63,286 nt of DNA from Candidatus Ornithomonoglobus intestinigallinarum (GCA_018715365.1 DVLU01000029.1:1-63286), one strand, 5' to 3'; shown: positions 15,548 through 25,177, counted from the stretch's first letter. A program made the numbers and translations. Notes: generated by a model from the letters alone, not told the origin.

Positions 15548-16995
15548 TTCAAATCCGCCTCCGTTCTTGTAAAATCGCGTTCAAAGCGGTCGCATACGGC
15601 AATTATCGTCTGCTCGTCAAACGCGCGCCCCGTTATGCTCATGCCTATGGGCATATTGTTTTTGTCATAGCCGCACGTTGTTGATATTGCCGGAAGTCCC
15701 GCAATATTTGCCGTCACGGTGCAGCTATCGGCAAGATACATCTTTACCGGATCGTTTTCGCGCTCGCCTATTTTATACGCCGTTTCCGGCGCCGTCGGCG
15801 TGATGACAACGTCGCACTCATCAAAAACAGCTTTATATTCGCTTATTATTTTTGTGCGTATGCAGGTGGCTTTTTTGTAATAATCATCGTAATAGCCCGA
15901 GCAAAGCGCGTAGTTCCCAAGCATTATGCGGCGCTTCACCTCATCGCCGAAGCCCTCGCGGCGCGAATTGCTTATAAGCTCGTTAAAGTCCTCGCCGAAG
16001 CCCGAACGATGGCCGAATTTTATGCCGTCAAAGCGCGAAAGATTGCTTGCCGCTTCGGCGGACGATATAAGATAATATGACGAAACGGCATACTCAAGCG
16101 ATGGGATCGAACATTCCCTGATTTCGCAGCCGAGCGACTTGTAATAATCCGCCGCGCCCATAACAGCCGCCCTCACCTCATCGTCAATGCCGCTGCCGAA
16201 AAACTCCTTCGGTATCCCGATCCTGATACCGCTTATATCGCTCCCCGTTTTTGCGGTACAGCCGCCTTTTGCTTTATCGGACGACGTTGCGTCGTTTTCG
16301 TCTTTTCCGCAGATGCAGTCCAGAACAATCCCGGCGTCCTCAGCCGAACCGGCAATAACTCCTATCTGGTCAAGCGACGACGCAAACGCTATAAGCCCCC
16401 ATCTCGATACGGCGCCGTATGTCGGCTTAAGCCCGGTAACGCCGCAAAACGACGCGGGCTGCCGCACGGAGCCGCCCGTGTCGGAGCCTATCGCCGCAGC
16501 GCAGAAACCCGCGGCGGCAGCGGCCGCTGCGCCGCCCGACGAACCGCCCGGAACACGCGATATATCATACGGATTTTTCACTCCGCCGTAGTACGACGTC
16601 TGCGACGAGCCGCCCATTGCAAACTCGTCCATATTAGTTTTGCCGAGTATAACGGCGCCGGCGCCGTTCAGCTTTTTTACTGCCGTTGCGTCGTATATCG
16701 GAACAAAGTCCTCAAGCATGCGCGATGCGCACGTTGTTTTTATGTTTTTTGTGCAGATATTGTCCTTCACCGAAACCGGTATTCCCGTCAGCGGCTGCGC
16801 GCCGCCCGAAGCTATAAGCTTCTGCGCGCGTTCGGCGGCCGCCATCGCTTCGCTCTCGCAGACGGTTATATATGAGTTTATTTTTTTATCGGCTGCTTTT
16901 ATTCTTTTTATATATTCGCCCGCAAGCTCGCACGCGCTTATTTCCTTTTTGTCAAGCATGGCGCGGAGCTTTGCGATGCCCGGCTTTTTACTCAT
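15544..16995 (-). CDS. gatA: Asp/Glu-tRNA amidotransferase subunit A
   Basis: This is the 483-residue amidase-signature subunit that hydrolyses glutamine and channels ammonia to GatB. The Ser-cisSer-Lys triad is represented by the lysine in PVSVKDNI (near residue 77) and the serines in the GGSSGGAAAA and SDTGGSVRQP segments. Length is normal and the reading frame intact. It starts 14 bases after gatC and overlaps gatB. GatA provides the glutamine dependence that links this operon to the neighbouring glnN. Confidence 0.96.
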   Translation of the reverse strand: MSKKPGIAKLRAMLDKKEISACELAGEYIKRIKAADKKINSYITVCESEAMAAAERAQKLIASGGAQPLTGIPVSVKDNICTKNIKTTCASRMLEDFVPIYDATAVKKLNGAGAVILGKTNMDEFAMGGSSQTSYYGGVKNPYDISRVPGGSSGGAAAAAAAGFCAAAIGSDTGGSVRQPASFCGVTGLKPTYGAVSRWGLIAFASSLDQIGVIAGSAEDAGIVLDCICGKDENDATSSDKAKGGCTAKTGSDISGIRIGIPKEFFGSGIDDEVRAAVMGAADYYKSLGCEIRECSIPSLEYAVSSYYLISSAEAASNLSRFDGIKFGHRSGFGEDFNELISNSRREGFGDEVKRRIMLGNYALCSGYYDDYYKKATCIRTKIISEYKAVFDECDVVITPTAPETAYKIGERENDPVKMYLADSCTVTANIAGLPAISTTCGYDKNNMPIGMSITGRAFDEQTIIAVCDRFERDFTRTEADLK

Positions 16996-17009
16996 TTCCT
17001 TTATCCTCC

Positions 17010-17288
17010 TTAAACGACCTTCGGAACAACAAAGCTGTTGTTTTTTGAAACGGCGGCGTTCTTTGTTATTTCCTCCGCGGGATAAGATTCTCCGCGCTTG
17101 TCCTCTCTCAATTTACCGCAGCCGACCGGCGGAAGCGTGTACGGCTCCGAACAGCTGTCAAATTCGCGGACCTTATCCATAAGCTTTATTATGTCCGTCA
17201 TATCCGCCGTCATTTTTTCAAGCTCGCTGTCGGTGAACGCTATTTTGGAAAGCTCCGCAAGATGGCGCGTCATTTCGGCGTTAAACAT
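17010..17288 (-). CDS. gatC: Asp/Glu-tRNA amidotransferase subunit C
   Basis: This is a 92-residue GatC with the typical N-terminal helix pair (HLAELSKIAFTDSELEKMTAD...IIKLMDKVREFD) and an extended C-terminal tail that wraps the GatA-GatB interface. It is first in the operon. The ATG follows GGAGG. The leader carries a terminator-like hairpin between promoter and gene. Confidence 0.93.
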   Translation of the reverse strand: MFNAEMTRHLAELSKIAFTDSELEKMTADMTDIIKLMDKVREFDSCSEPYTLPPVGCGKLREDKRGESYPAEEITKNAAVSKNNSFVVPKVV

Positions 17289-17323
17289 ATTTTTTACCTC
17301 CGTATTTCGAATTTATAAAAAGA

Positions 17324-17408
17324 AAAGGCGCATACACCGCAAGCTGCGGTATACAACGCCTTTGTTATATCCTGTTAATATCATACCACAAAACGAAGCT
17401 GTTTTCAA
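17324..17408 (-). promoter_or_regulatory. gatCAB-aspS promoter with leader terminator
   Basis: On the minus strand TTGAAA (17403-17408) and TATGAT (17380-17385) are spaced by 17 bases. Within about 20 bases of the expected start comes a long hairpin, AAAGGCG...CGCCTTT with an inner TATACCGCA/TGCGGTGTA arm (17324-17363), followed by TTCTTTTT. Transcription of the operon must pass this signal. Confidence 0.65.
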
Positions 17409-17492
17409 GAGCAAACGCCTTCGCATACTGAACAAAAAAGCAGCTCTCAAAAATATCTGCTTAGGCTAAAATATATAAAACGATTTATGTGC

Positions 17493-18305
17493 CTACTCCA
17501 TATACCTCGGCTTTTGCCCCGTTTGCTTAACGTAGGTTTTGTAAAAATGCGCATAGCTGTTAAAGCCCGCGTTCATGCTCGCCTGAAGCAGCGTCTGTCC
17601 GTTACGGTGCATTTCCTGAACAAGCATTATACGCTTATAATTTATATACTGGTTTATTGTGTAGCCGGTATACTTTTTAAATATTCTGCACAGATAATGC
17701 TTATCGGTAAAAAAATGATGCGAAAGCTCGTCAAGGCTTATTTTTTCGGTAAGGCGGGAATTTATATACATTATAATATCCCTTACGCGCCCGCTTTTTG
17801 CATAACGTCCGTCGGATAAAGACCGCGAACGGTTCATGATATATAAAAGCTCGCATATCGAATTTTCGGCAACGTCAAGCGCGCCCTCCTCAAAATATTC
17901 GTAAACCCGCTTTGCGCATCCCGACGCGGCGCTGCCCGAAATATCGTGCGAAATAAGATTCCCCGTACCGAGCCGCCTGTTCACAAAAATATCAAGATAT
18001 TTTTCCCTGCCGCCGCGTTCGAAAAAATCCGAATGCAGATAAATAATTATCCTTTCATATGCAGCGTGCGACCGAAACGTCATAAGATGAAGCTCCGAAG
18101 GGCGCGTGAAGCATATATCGAGCGGCTCTGTGCCGTAGGAATTGCCTTCAACGTAAAATTCGCAGTCGCCCGATATCACAAGCACAATTTCATATATGTC
18201 GTCATGGTTGTGCATTTTAAAATGAATATCCATCGGATCGTCGTCAAAATCACGTATAACCGTAAAGCGGCGGTCCGGCAAAACCTCAAACGTCTGATGC
18301 GCCAT
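17493..18305 (-). CDS. AraC-family transcriptional regulator
   Basis: This is a 270-residue regulator with an N-terminal cupin-type sensing domain (about 1-150; the MHNHDDIYEIVLV stretch is typical) and a C-terminal AraC double helix-turn-helix (about 170-270, ISLDELSHHFFTDKHYLCRIFKKYTG). The reading frame is open to 18383. The ATG at 18305 is chosen because GGGAGGG precedes it by about ten bases and the upstream 26 residues do not fit the family. It is divergent from the GH115-GH42-uxuB-uxuA genes and probably activates them in response to a sugar or uronate. Confidence 0.88.
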   Translation of the reverse strand: MAHQTFEVLPDRRFTVIRDFDDDPMDIHFKMHNHDDIYEIVLVISGDCEFYVEGNSYGTEPLDICFTRPSELHLMTFRSHAAYERIIIYLHSDFFERGGREKYLDIFVNRRLGTGNLISHDISGSAASGCAKRVYEYFEEGALDVAENSICELLYIMNRSRSLSDGRYAKSGRVRDIIMYINSRLTEKISLDELSHHFFTDKHYLCRIFKKYTGYTINQYINYKRIMLVQEMHRNGQTLLQASMNAGFNSYAHFYKTYVKQTGQKPRYME

Positions 18306-18481
18306 AAATCCAACTCCCTCCCGAGCTTTGCCGCCGGTAACGGCCGGCAGCTTTATTGTATCACAAAAAGGCAATATATGCAATGTTTTTTGTAATATTG
18401 GCTTAGATAAATTTAAAAAAATGTGTTAATATTGTAGCTGTAAGAATACAACGTCACAAAACAAGGGGGTAATTTCATATT

Positions 18482-20488
18482 ATGTGCGCTGTGCTTGCTC
18501 ATAACACAAAGATAATAAACAGCGGTAAGCTCTCTCCCGCCGTAAAAAACGCGGCGGCGATGCTTCAAAGAGATATACAAAAGGTATTTGACATCGGCGG
18601 CGGCAGCGGAGGTGATATAACGCTTGCAAAGCTGCCCGGCGCCGGCGATGAGGATTTTGAAATAACCGTTTCGGACTCCGTAACGGTCGCTGCGGCAGGC
18701 GAGCTCGGCTTTGTTTACGGGCTGCTTTACATAAGCGAAAAATTTCTCGGCATAAAGCCGTTTTGGTTCTGGATGGATCAGGAAATCAAAAAACGCGGAT
18801 TCGCAAACGTCCCCCGCGGCGTTTACAAAAGCGAGCCTTACGATGTAAAATACCGCGGCTGGTTCATAAACGACGAAGTGCTCATGATACGCTGGCAGAT
18901 AAACGGCGACAGCGACGAGCCGTGGCGCATGGCGTTTGAAGCGCTTTTAAGATGCGGCGGCAATATGGTAATACCGGGCACCGACAAGGATTCGAGAAAA
19001 TACGCTCCGCTTGCAGCGGAATACGGGCTGTGGATAACACATCACCATGCGGAGCCGCTTGGCGCGGAGATGTTTGCAAGAGCATATCCCGGCAAAAAAC
19101 CGAACTATGCGGACTGTCCGGAGCTTTTTCACAGGCTTTGGGAGGACGCCGCCGAACGTCAAAAGAATATGAAGGTCATATGGAGCCTGGGCTTCCGCGG
19201 CCAGGGCGACTGCCCGTTTTGGAGCAGCGATTCGAGCGGCAGGTTTGATACGCCGCAAAAGCGCGGCAGGCTTATAAGCGACATTATAAGGCTCCAGCGC
19301 AAAATGATTTCCGAGCGCGTTGAAAATCCCGTTTTCTGCACAAACCTCTACGGCGAGATAACGGAGCTTTACGACGAGGGCTATATCGATATAGACGATG
19401 ATATAATAAAAATAAGCGCCGACAACGGTTACGGGAAAATGGTTGCACGGCGGCGCGACAATCACTCCGTAAGAATATCGTCGCTGCCGAAAACACGGAC
19501 AGAGCACGGAGGGATATATTATCACGTTTCGTTTTACGACCTCCAGGCGGCAAACCATATAACGATGCTTCAAAATTCCGTTGACTTTGTAAACCGCGAG
19601 CTTTCGGAGGTAAAAGGCAAAAACGCCGTCGATTACTGGATAATAAACTGCTCAAATATTCGTCCCCACGTTTATTTTCTGGATTTTATCGCAAAAAAAT
19701 GGCGCGGCCGCGAGCTTGACGCCTTAGGGCAAAGCACGGAATTTGCCGCCGATTATTACGCCGGAAACACGGGCGTATCAAAATGCCTGAGAGAATACGC
19801 AAACGCGGCGATCCCCTACGGCAAAAACGAGGACGAACACGCGGGCGAGCAGTTTTATACGGAAAATATCAGAATGATAGCCAATCAGTATATATGCGGC
19901 AAGTCAAAGTGCAGCAATAAGCTTATATGGCTGACCGGCGATGTTCCGCTTGCGGAGCAGGCTCGTATATTCTGCGGCATGTGCGCCGGCGGAACGGAAA
20001 AGCTAAAAAAATATTATGATTTATGCGCGGATGTAAGCGGAAAAATGAACGGAAGCGCCAAAACGCTTTTTGACGCGACCGTATTTCTGCAGGCAAAAAT
20101 ACATTATTTCTGTGCCAAAGGCGCGGCTGTATTCGGCGAAGGCTTTGCCGAAGCCGAAAAAGAAAATTATCTTGAAGCGTTTATGAAGCTCGGGCGCGCT
20201 GCGGAGCTTTTTGACGCCGCGCAAAACGCAATGCGCAGCTCGGAATACGGCGTGTGGAGCGGCTTTTACGCAAACGACTGCTTTGCCGATATAAAGCATA
20301 CGGCGTATATGATACGCAAGGTTATGGGTGTTGTTCGCGAAAAGGGCGATAACGCGCGTCATGACAAGTGGTACCGCGAAGCCGTTTACGCGCCGGAGGA
20401 CAGATATGTGATGACGCTGCTCGTGCTCGACAACCACATGACCGATTGGGAATTATATGAGGCGTTTAAGAAAAAGAGGGATAACTGA
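18482..20488 (+). CDS. GH115-family alpha-glucuronidase-like enzyme
   Basis: This is a 668-residue protein resembling GH115. The N-terminal region, with VYGLLYISEKFLGIKPFWFW, matches the non-catalytic start of the family. It is followed by YRGWFINDEVLMIRW, a strand-start motif of the catalytic barrel, and ITHHHAEPLG. GH115 enzymes remove (4-O-methyl)glucuronic acid from glucuronoxylan. The protein is shorter than many members (often 800-1000 residues) because the C-terminal beta domain is small or missing. No signal peptide is visible, so it should act in the cytoplasm on imported oligosaccharides. Its stop overlaps the GH42 start. UxuB and UxuA downstream fit glucuronate release. Confidence 0.75.
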   Translation: MCAVLAHNTKIINSGKLSPAVKNAAAMLQRDIQKVFDIGGGSGGDITLAKLPGAGDEDFEITVSDSVTVAAAGELGFVYGLLYISEKFLGIKPFWFWMDQEIKKRGFANVPRGVYKSEPYDVKYRGWFINDEVLMIRWQINGDSDEPWRMAFEALLRCGGNMVIPGTDKDSRKYAPLAAEYGLWITHHHAEPLGAEMFARAYPGKKPNYADCPELFHRLWEDAAERQKNMKVIWSLGFRGQGDCPFWSSDSSGRFDTPQKRGRLISDIIRLQRKMISERVENPVFCTNLYGEITELYDEGYIDIDDDIIKISADNGYGKMVARRRDNHSVRISSLPKTRTEHGGIYYHVSFYDLQAANHITMLQNSVDFVNRELSEVKGKNAVDYWIINCSNIRPHVYFLDFIAKKWRGRELDALGQSTEFAADYYAGNTGVSKCLREYANAAIPYGKNEDEHAGEQFYTENIRMIANQYICGKSKCSNKLIWLTGDVPLAEQARIFCGMCAGGTEKLKKYYDLCADVSGKMNGSAKTLFDATVFLQAKIHYFCAKGAAVFGEGFAEAEKENYLEAFMKLGRAAELFDAAQNAMRSSEYGVWSGFYANDCFADIKHTAYMIRKVMGVVREKGDNARHDKWYREAVYAPEDRYVMTLLVLDNHMTDWELYEAFKKKRDN

Positions 20489-22461
20489 TGATATTCGGAG
20501 TTGACTATTACCCGGAACACTGGGACAAAAGCGAATGGGAAAAGCAGGCGCAGCTTATGCGCGAGGGGAACTTCAATACCGTCCGCATCGCCGAATTTTC
20601 ATGGAAGCTGCTTGAGCCGGAGGAGGATAAATTTGATTTCTCGTGGCTTGACGAAATAATCGATCTGCTTTCACGCTACGGCATAAGCGTTATACTCGGC
20701 ACTCCCACGGCCGCCCCTCCCAAATGGCTGGCCGACAAGTATGACGTTTATATGCGCGACAAATACGGACGTCCGCGCGGCTACGGCTCAAGGCGCGAAT
20801 GCTGCTCAAACAATACTTATTACAGGGAACGCAGCCGTATCATAGTTGAGCGGCTTGCCAAGCGTTACGGAAAAAGCAAAAACGTTATCGCATGGCAGAT
20901 AGATAACGAGTTTGGCTGCCACAGCAGCACAAGCTGCTATTGCCCGCACTGCAAAAAGGAATTTGCGCACTGGCTGAGGGATAAATACAAAACGATTGAA
21001 AATCTGAATAAAACATACGGCACCGTATTTTGGAGCCATTGCTATGACGGCTTTGACGACGTCATACTTCCGGCATATAATTCATGCGAGGGCGATTACG
21101 GTGACACAAAATCGCACAATCCGAGCCTGGAGCTTGATTTTTACAGGTTTTCGTCCGATTCGTGGGTCAGCTTTGAAAAAATGCAGGCGGATATAATAAG
21201 AAAATATTCCGACAAGCCGATAACGCATAATCTTATGGGACACTTTTCGGATATAGATTATTATAAGCTTGCCGAGCCGTTAAGCATTGTTTCATGGGAC
21301 AATTATCCCGATAATCAATGGGGGCGTGACGATTACGAATACACCTCAATGGCACACGAAATAATGCGCGGCGCCAAAGACCGGAATTTTTGGGTTATGG
21401 AGGAGCAGGCCGGCCCGTGCGGCTGGGATGTTTTCGGCGGAACGCCGCGGCCCGGTCAGCTGAGACTGTGGACATATCAGGCTGCAGCGCACGGCTGCGA
21501 GGGCGTGGTATATTTTCGTTTCCGCTCGGCGCCGTTCGGCATGGAGCAATACTGGCTCGGCGTTGTCGGTCACGACGGCGTGCCGCGGCGGCGGTTTTTC
21601 GAAATACGTCAAACGGGCGCGGAGCTCCGAAAGCTGTCGGGATTGTTTGTCGGCGCAAAATCGCCGACGGACGTGCTTATTGTAAAATCATACGAAGCGG
21701 CGTGGAGCCATGCGATCAAGCGCCACATAAAAGACTTTGACTACGGGGAGCTTTTGTATCAGTATTACAGGGCAAACAGCCGTCTCGGCACAAACCCCGC
21801 CTGCGGGCCTATCGGGGCGGTGAGTGAAAAATACAAGGTTGTATATCTTCCGGCATACGTTATCGTTACGGAAGCGGAAAAACAACTGCTTGAGGAATAC
21901 GTCAGAAACGGCGGCACGCTTGTTGTAACGTATTTAAGCGGCATAAAGGACGAGAACAACAACATGATAACGGAACCGCTGCCGGGAAAGCTCAGAGAGC
22001 TTTCGGGCGCGGAGCTTGAGGAATTTGACACATCGCCCGTTAAAACAAAGCTGTCCGGCGGCTTCGGGGAAACAGGCGGCTGGCGCGATATAATGAAAAC
22101 AACGGCGGAGGTAAAAGCCGTTTATGAAAGCGAATTTTATGCGGGCACGCCTGCCGTTACGGTGAACAGATACGGCAGCGGCAAAGTGTGGTATATCGGC
22201 TGCGAACTTTCGGACGGCGATATGCTTACGCTTGTGAAGGCCGTTTCCGACGGCGCCGGGGCGCGTTATTTAACGCCGCCCGGCGGCACTGAGATTATAA
22301 AGAGAATTTCGTCCGGCGGCAGAGAATATTATATGCTTTTGAATTTTACCGATAAAGCGCAAAACATGGGAATACGCGGCGTATCGCAGCTTGACGGCAA
22401 AGAATTTAACGGCACGCTTGAAGCATACGGCGCAGAGATAATTTGTGAAGGAGAGAATTAA
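20488..22461 (+). CDS. GH42 beta-galactosidase-family enzyme
   Basis: This is a 657-residue glycoside hydrolase of family 42. The start IFGVDYYPEHW is diagnostic. The acid/base is Glu141 (WQIDNEFG) and the nucleophile is in FWVMEEQAGP (Glu305 or 306). Four cysteines (106, 150, 152, 155) form the family's zinc cluster. A trimerisation domain (about 400-600) and a short C-terminal beta domain follow. There is no signal peptide. GH42 enzymes act on beta-galactosides and some on arabinosides. Here it may trim decorated xylan or pectin oligosaccharides; the substrate is not shown. Confidence 0.93.
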   Translation: MIFGVDYYPEHWDKSEWEKQAQLMREGNFNTVRIAEFSWKLLEPEEDKFDFSWLDEIIDLLSRYGISVILGTPTAAPPKWLADKYDVYMRDKYGRPRGYGSRRECCSNNTYYRERSRIIVERLAKRYGKSKNVIAWQIDNEFGCHSSTSCYCPHCKKEFAHWLRDKYKTIENLNKTYGTVFWSHCYDGFDDVILPAYNSCEGDYGDTKSHNPSLELDFYRFSSDSWVSFEKMQADIIRKYSDKPITHNLMGHFSDIDYYKLAEPLSIVSWDNYPDNQWGRDDYEYTSMAHEIMRGAKDRNFWVMEEQAGPCGWDVFGGTPRPGQLRLWTYQAAAHGCEGVVYFRFRSAPFGMEQYWLGVVGHDGVPRRRFFEIRQTGAELRKLSGLFVGAKSPTDVLIVKSYEAAWSHAIKRHIKDFDYGELLYQYYRANSRLGTNPACGPIGAVSEKYKVVYLPAYVIVTEAEKQLLEEYVRNGGTLVVTYLSGIKDENNNMITEPLPGKLRELSGAELEEFDTSPVKTKLSGGFGETGGWRDIMKTTAEVKAVYESEFYAGTPAVTVNRYGSGKVWYIGCELSDGDMLTLVKAVSDGAGARYLTPPGGTEIIKRISSGGREYYMLLNFTDKAQNMGIRGVSQLDGKEFNGTLEAYGAEIICEGEN

Positions 22462-22463
22462 AA

Positions 22464-24053
22464 ATGAAGCTTACAAGGCTTGGTATACGGCAGGCTGATG
22501 AATGGCGCGGCGCGGCCGTAAGGCTGCCCGAATTTGACATCGATGCAATGCGCAGCGCAACGGCCGAACAGCCCGAATGGATCCATTTCGGTGCGGGCAA
22601 TATTTTCAGAGGCTTTATAGGCTCTATAGCCCAGAGACTTTTAAACGGCAAAAAATCGGAAACGGGAATTATTGCCGTTGAAAGCTTTGATTTTGAGATG
22701 ATAGACAGGATATACGAAAAGCATGATAATCTTACGATAAACGTGCTTGTCGGCAAAGAAGGAGAGCTTAACGCCGAGGTGCTTGCAGGCATAGCCGAAG
22801 CCTTTAAATCCACGGAACGCGAGCGCCTACTCAAGGCAGCCGCTGCGCCGTCGCTCAAAATGATAAGCTTTACGATAACGGAAAAAGGCTATGCCGTTAC
22901 CGACGCTGCCGGTAATCTTACCGAAGCCGCGGCCGAGGATATAAAAAACGGCCCGGACGCCGTGCATAAGCATACCATGAGCATTGCTGCATCAATGCTG
23001 TATCACCGTTTCAAAAACGGAGCAATGCCTATTGCCGCAGTCAGCATGGACAATTGCTCTCATAACGGCGAAAAGCTCAAAAACGGCGTTATGAGAATCA
23101 TAAAGGCCTGGAAGGAAAACGGCTTTATTGATGATGCTTTTGAAAAATATGCAGAGGAAAAGGTATCGTTCCCGTGGAGTATGATAGATAAAATAACGCC
23201 TCGGCCCGATGAAAAAATAAAAGCGCGTCTTGAACAATCGGGCATCGAGGATATGGACATAATTGTTACCTCAAAGCATACATATACGGCGCCGTTTGTA
23301 AACGCAGAAATACCGGAATATCTTGTTATAGAAGACGATTTCCCGAACGGACGCCCGCAGCTTGAGGCGGCCGGCGTATATATGACGGACCGTGAAACGG
23401 TAAACAGGGCCGAAACCATGAAGGTGACAACCTGCCTGAACCCCCTGCATACCGGGCTTGCAGTGTTCGGCTGCCTGCTGGGCTATACGGAAATATGGCG
23501 CGAAATGGCGGACCCGGCTCTTGCGGGACTGGCAAAGGCAATCGCCGACGAGGGAATGAAGGTTGTTGTAAATCCCGGGATAATCGATCCGTCGGCCTTT
23601 GCGCGCGAGGTCCTGTGCGAGCGTCTGCCAAATCCCGGCATACCCGATACGCCGCAGAGGATAGCCACGGATACATCGCAGAAAATACCGGTGCGCTACG
23701 GCGAAACGATAAAATCATATACAGCGTCCGAAACGCTTGACGCTTCATCTCTTGACGCTATCCCGACGGTAATCGCCGGCTGGCTCAGATATTTGCTTGC
23801 CGTTGACGACGGCGGCAGGGCATTTGAACCGAGCCCCGACCCGATGTCCGCGCAGCTGAAAGAGCTTTTAAGCGGCATAGAGCCCGGCAAGCCCGAAACG
23901 GCCGCCGGAAAGCTCGACAAACTGCTTTCAAACGAAAACATCTTCGGCGTTGATTTAAACAAAGCGGGGCTTTCGGAAAAGGTGAAAAGCATTTTCGCGG
24001 AGATGCTTGAGGGCAGCGGCGCCGTAAGACGCGTTCTGAACAGATTTATATAA
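22464..24053 (+). CDS. uxuB: Mannitol-dehydrogenase-family oxidoreductase, probable fructuronate reductase
   Basis: This is a 529-residue NAD-dependent polyol dehydrogenase. The N-terminal HFGAGNIFRGFIG segment is the nucleotide-binding start. VSMDNCSHNGEKLKNGV and the catalytic KVTTCLNPLHTGLAVFG region, with its lysine and asparagine, are typical. In context it should reduce D-fructuronate to D-mannonate. It begins two bases after the GH42 stop and is followed by mannonate dehydratase. Tagaturonate reductase (UxaB) is the main alternative, but the uxuA neighbour favours UxuB. Confidence 0.85.
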   Translation: MKLTRLGIRQADEWRGAAVRLPEFDIDAMRSATAEQPEWIHFGAGNIFRGFIGSIAQRLLNGKKSETGIIAVESFDFEMIDRIYEKHDNLTINVLVGKEGELNAEVLAGIAEAFKSTERERLLKAAAAPSLKMISFTITEKGYAVTDAAGNLTEAAAEDIKNGPDAVHKHTMSIAASMLYHRFKNGAMPIAAVSMDNCSHNGEKLKNGVMRIIKAWKENGFIDDAFEKYAEEKVSFPWSMIDKITPRPDEKIKARLEQSGIEDMDIIVTSKHTYTAPFVNAEIPEYLVIEDDFPNGRPQLEAAGVYMTDRETVNRAETMKVTTCLNPLHTGLAVFGCLLGYTEIWREMADPALAGLAKAIADEGMKVVVNPGIIDPSAFAREVLCERLPNPGIPDTPQRIATDTSQKIPVRYGETIKSYTASETLDASSLDAIPTVIAGWLRYLLAVDDGGRAFEPSPDPMSAQLKELLSGIEPGKPETAAGKLDKLLSNENIFGVDLNKAGLSEKVKSIFAEMLEGSGAVRRVLNRFI

Positions 24054-24078
24054 AAACAAAAAAAGGAGAAAACAGACC

Positions 24079-25140
24079 ATGAAAATGACAATGCGCTATT
24101 ACGGCAAAGAATACGACAGCGTAACGCTTGAGCAGCTCAGGCAGATACGATACGTTGAAGGCTTGATAAGCACGCTTTATTATAAGCAGGCCGGTGAAAA
24201 ATGGGAGCGCGGAGAAATTGCCGCGCTCAAAAAAGAGATAACGGACGCCGGGCTCGAGCTTTCGGGGATAGAGAGCGTAAATATCCATGACGCGATAAAA
24301 ATAGGCACGCCGGAAAGGGATATGTACATAGAAAATTACATCGAAACGCTCGAAAATCTCGGAGAGGAGGGCATAGACCTCGTATGCTATAACTTTATGC
24401 CGGTGTTCGACTGGACAAGGAGCAATCTTGCAAAGCCGCGTCCCGACGGCTCAACGGTGCTTGCATACGACCAAAAGGAAATAGACAAGATTGACCCCGA
24501 AAAAATATTCGAAAATATCGATAAAATGTCCAACGGCTTTATAATGCCCGGGTGGGAGCCCGAACGCCTTTCAAAAATAAAAGAGCTTTTTGAAGCGTAT
24601 GCGGCTGTTGACGCCGATAAGCTGTTTGACAATCTTGTATATTTTTTGAACGCAATAATGCCCGTATGCGAAAAATACGGGATAAAAATGGCAATACATC
24701 CCGACGACCCGTCGTGGAGCGTATTCGGGCTGCCGCGGATTATCACCGGCAAGGAGGGGCTTTTAAAGCTTATAAATGCAGTTCCGAGCGTATATAACGG
24801 CGTAACGCTCTGCACGGGCTCTCTCGGCTCAAACCCCGGCAATGACCTTGTTGATATAATTCACGCGCTTAAGGGCAGAATACATTTTGCGCATGTACGA
24901 AACATAAAGCATACCGGCCCGGGACAATTCGAGGAGGCGTGCCATCTCAGCGCCGACGGCTCATACGACATGGCGGCGATAGTAAAGGCGCTGTATGAAA
25001 CGGGCTTTGACGGAGTTATACGTCCCGACCACGGACGTATGCTCTGGGGCGAAAAAGCAATGCCCGGCTACGGCCTTTATGACAGGGCGCTCGGCGCGGC
25101 ATACCTGTGCGGCCTATGGGAAATGATGGTGAAAGATTAA
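24079..25140 (+). CDS. uxuA: Mannonate dehydratase
   Basis: This is a 353-residue TIM-barrel enzyme that dehydrates D-mannonate to 2-keto-3-deoxy-D-gluconate. Characteristic parts are MRYYGKEYDSVTLEQLRQI, VCYNFMPVFDWTRSNL, MAIHPDDPSWSVFGLPRI and HFAHVRNIKHT, which contain the metal-binding His, Cys and Asp residues. It is the last gene of the GH115-GH42-uxuB-uxuA unit. KDG kinase and aldolase are not in the window. The ATG follows AAAAGGAG. Confidence 0.95.
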   Translation: MKMTMRYYGKEYDSVTLEQLRQIRYVEGLISTLYYKQAGEKWERGEIAALKKEITDAGLELSGIESVNIHDAIKIGTPERDMYIENYIETLENLGEEGIDLVCYNFMPVFDWTRSNLAKPRPDGSTVLAYDQKEIDKIDPEKIFENIDKMSNGFIMPGWEPERLSKIKELFEAYAAVDADKLFDNLVYFLNAIMPVCEKYGIKMAIHPDDPSWSVFGLPRIITGKEGLLKLINAVPSVYNGVTLCTGSLGSNPGNDLVDIIHALKGRIHFAHVRNIKHTGPGQFEEACHLSADGSYDMAAIVKALYETGFDGVIRPDHGRMLWGEKAMPGYGLYDRALGAAYLCGLWEMMVKD

Positions 25141-25144
25141 AAAA

Positions 25145-25177
25145 AAGAGCTGCCTTCGGCAACGTATTGCCGAAGGC
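25145..25177 (-). terminator. Terminator of the amino-acid ABC transporter operon
   Basis: A perfect 11-base stem, GCCTTCGGCAA/TTGCCGAAGGC (25152-25162, 25167-25177), is followed on the minus strand by AGCTC and a run of T. It may also help end the convergent uxuA transcript. Confidence 0.8.

Noticed and set aside
18482-20488. GH67 alpha-glucuronidase
   Set aside because: The N-terminal region and the YRGWFINDE motif fit GH115; GH67 signature segments were not recognised.
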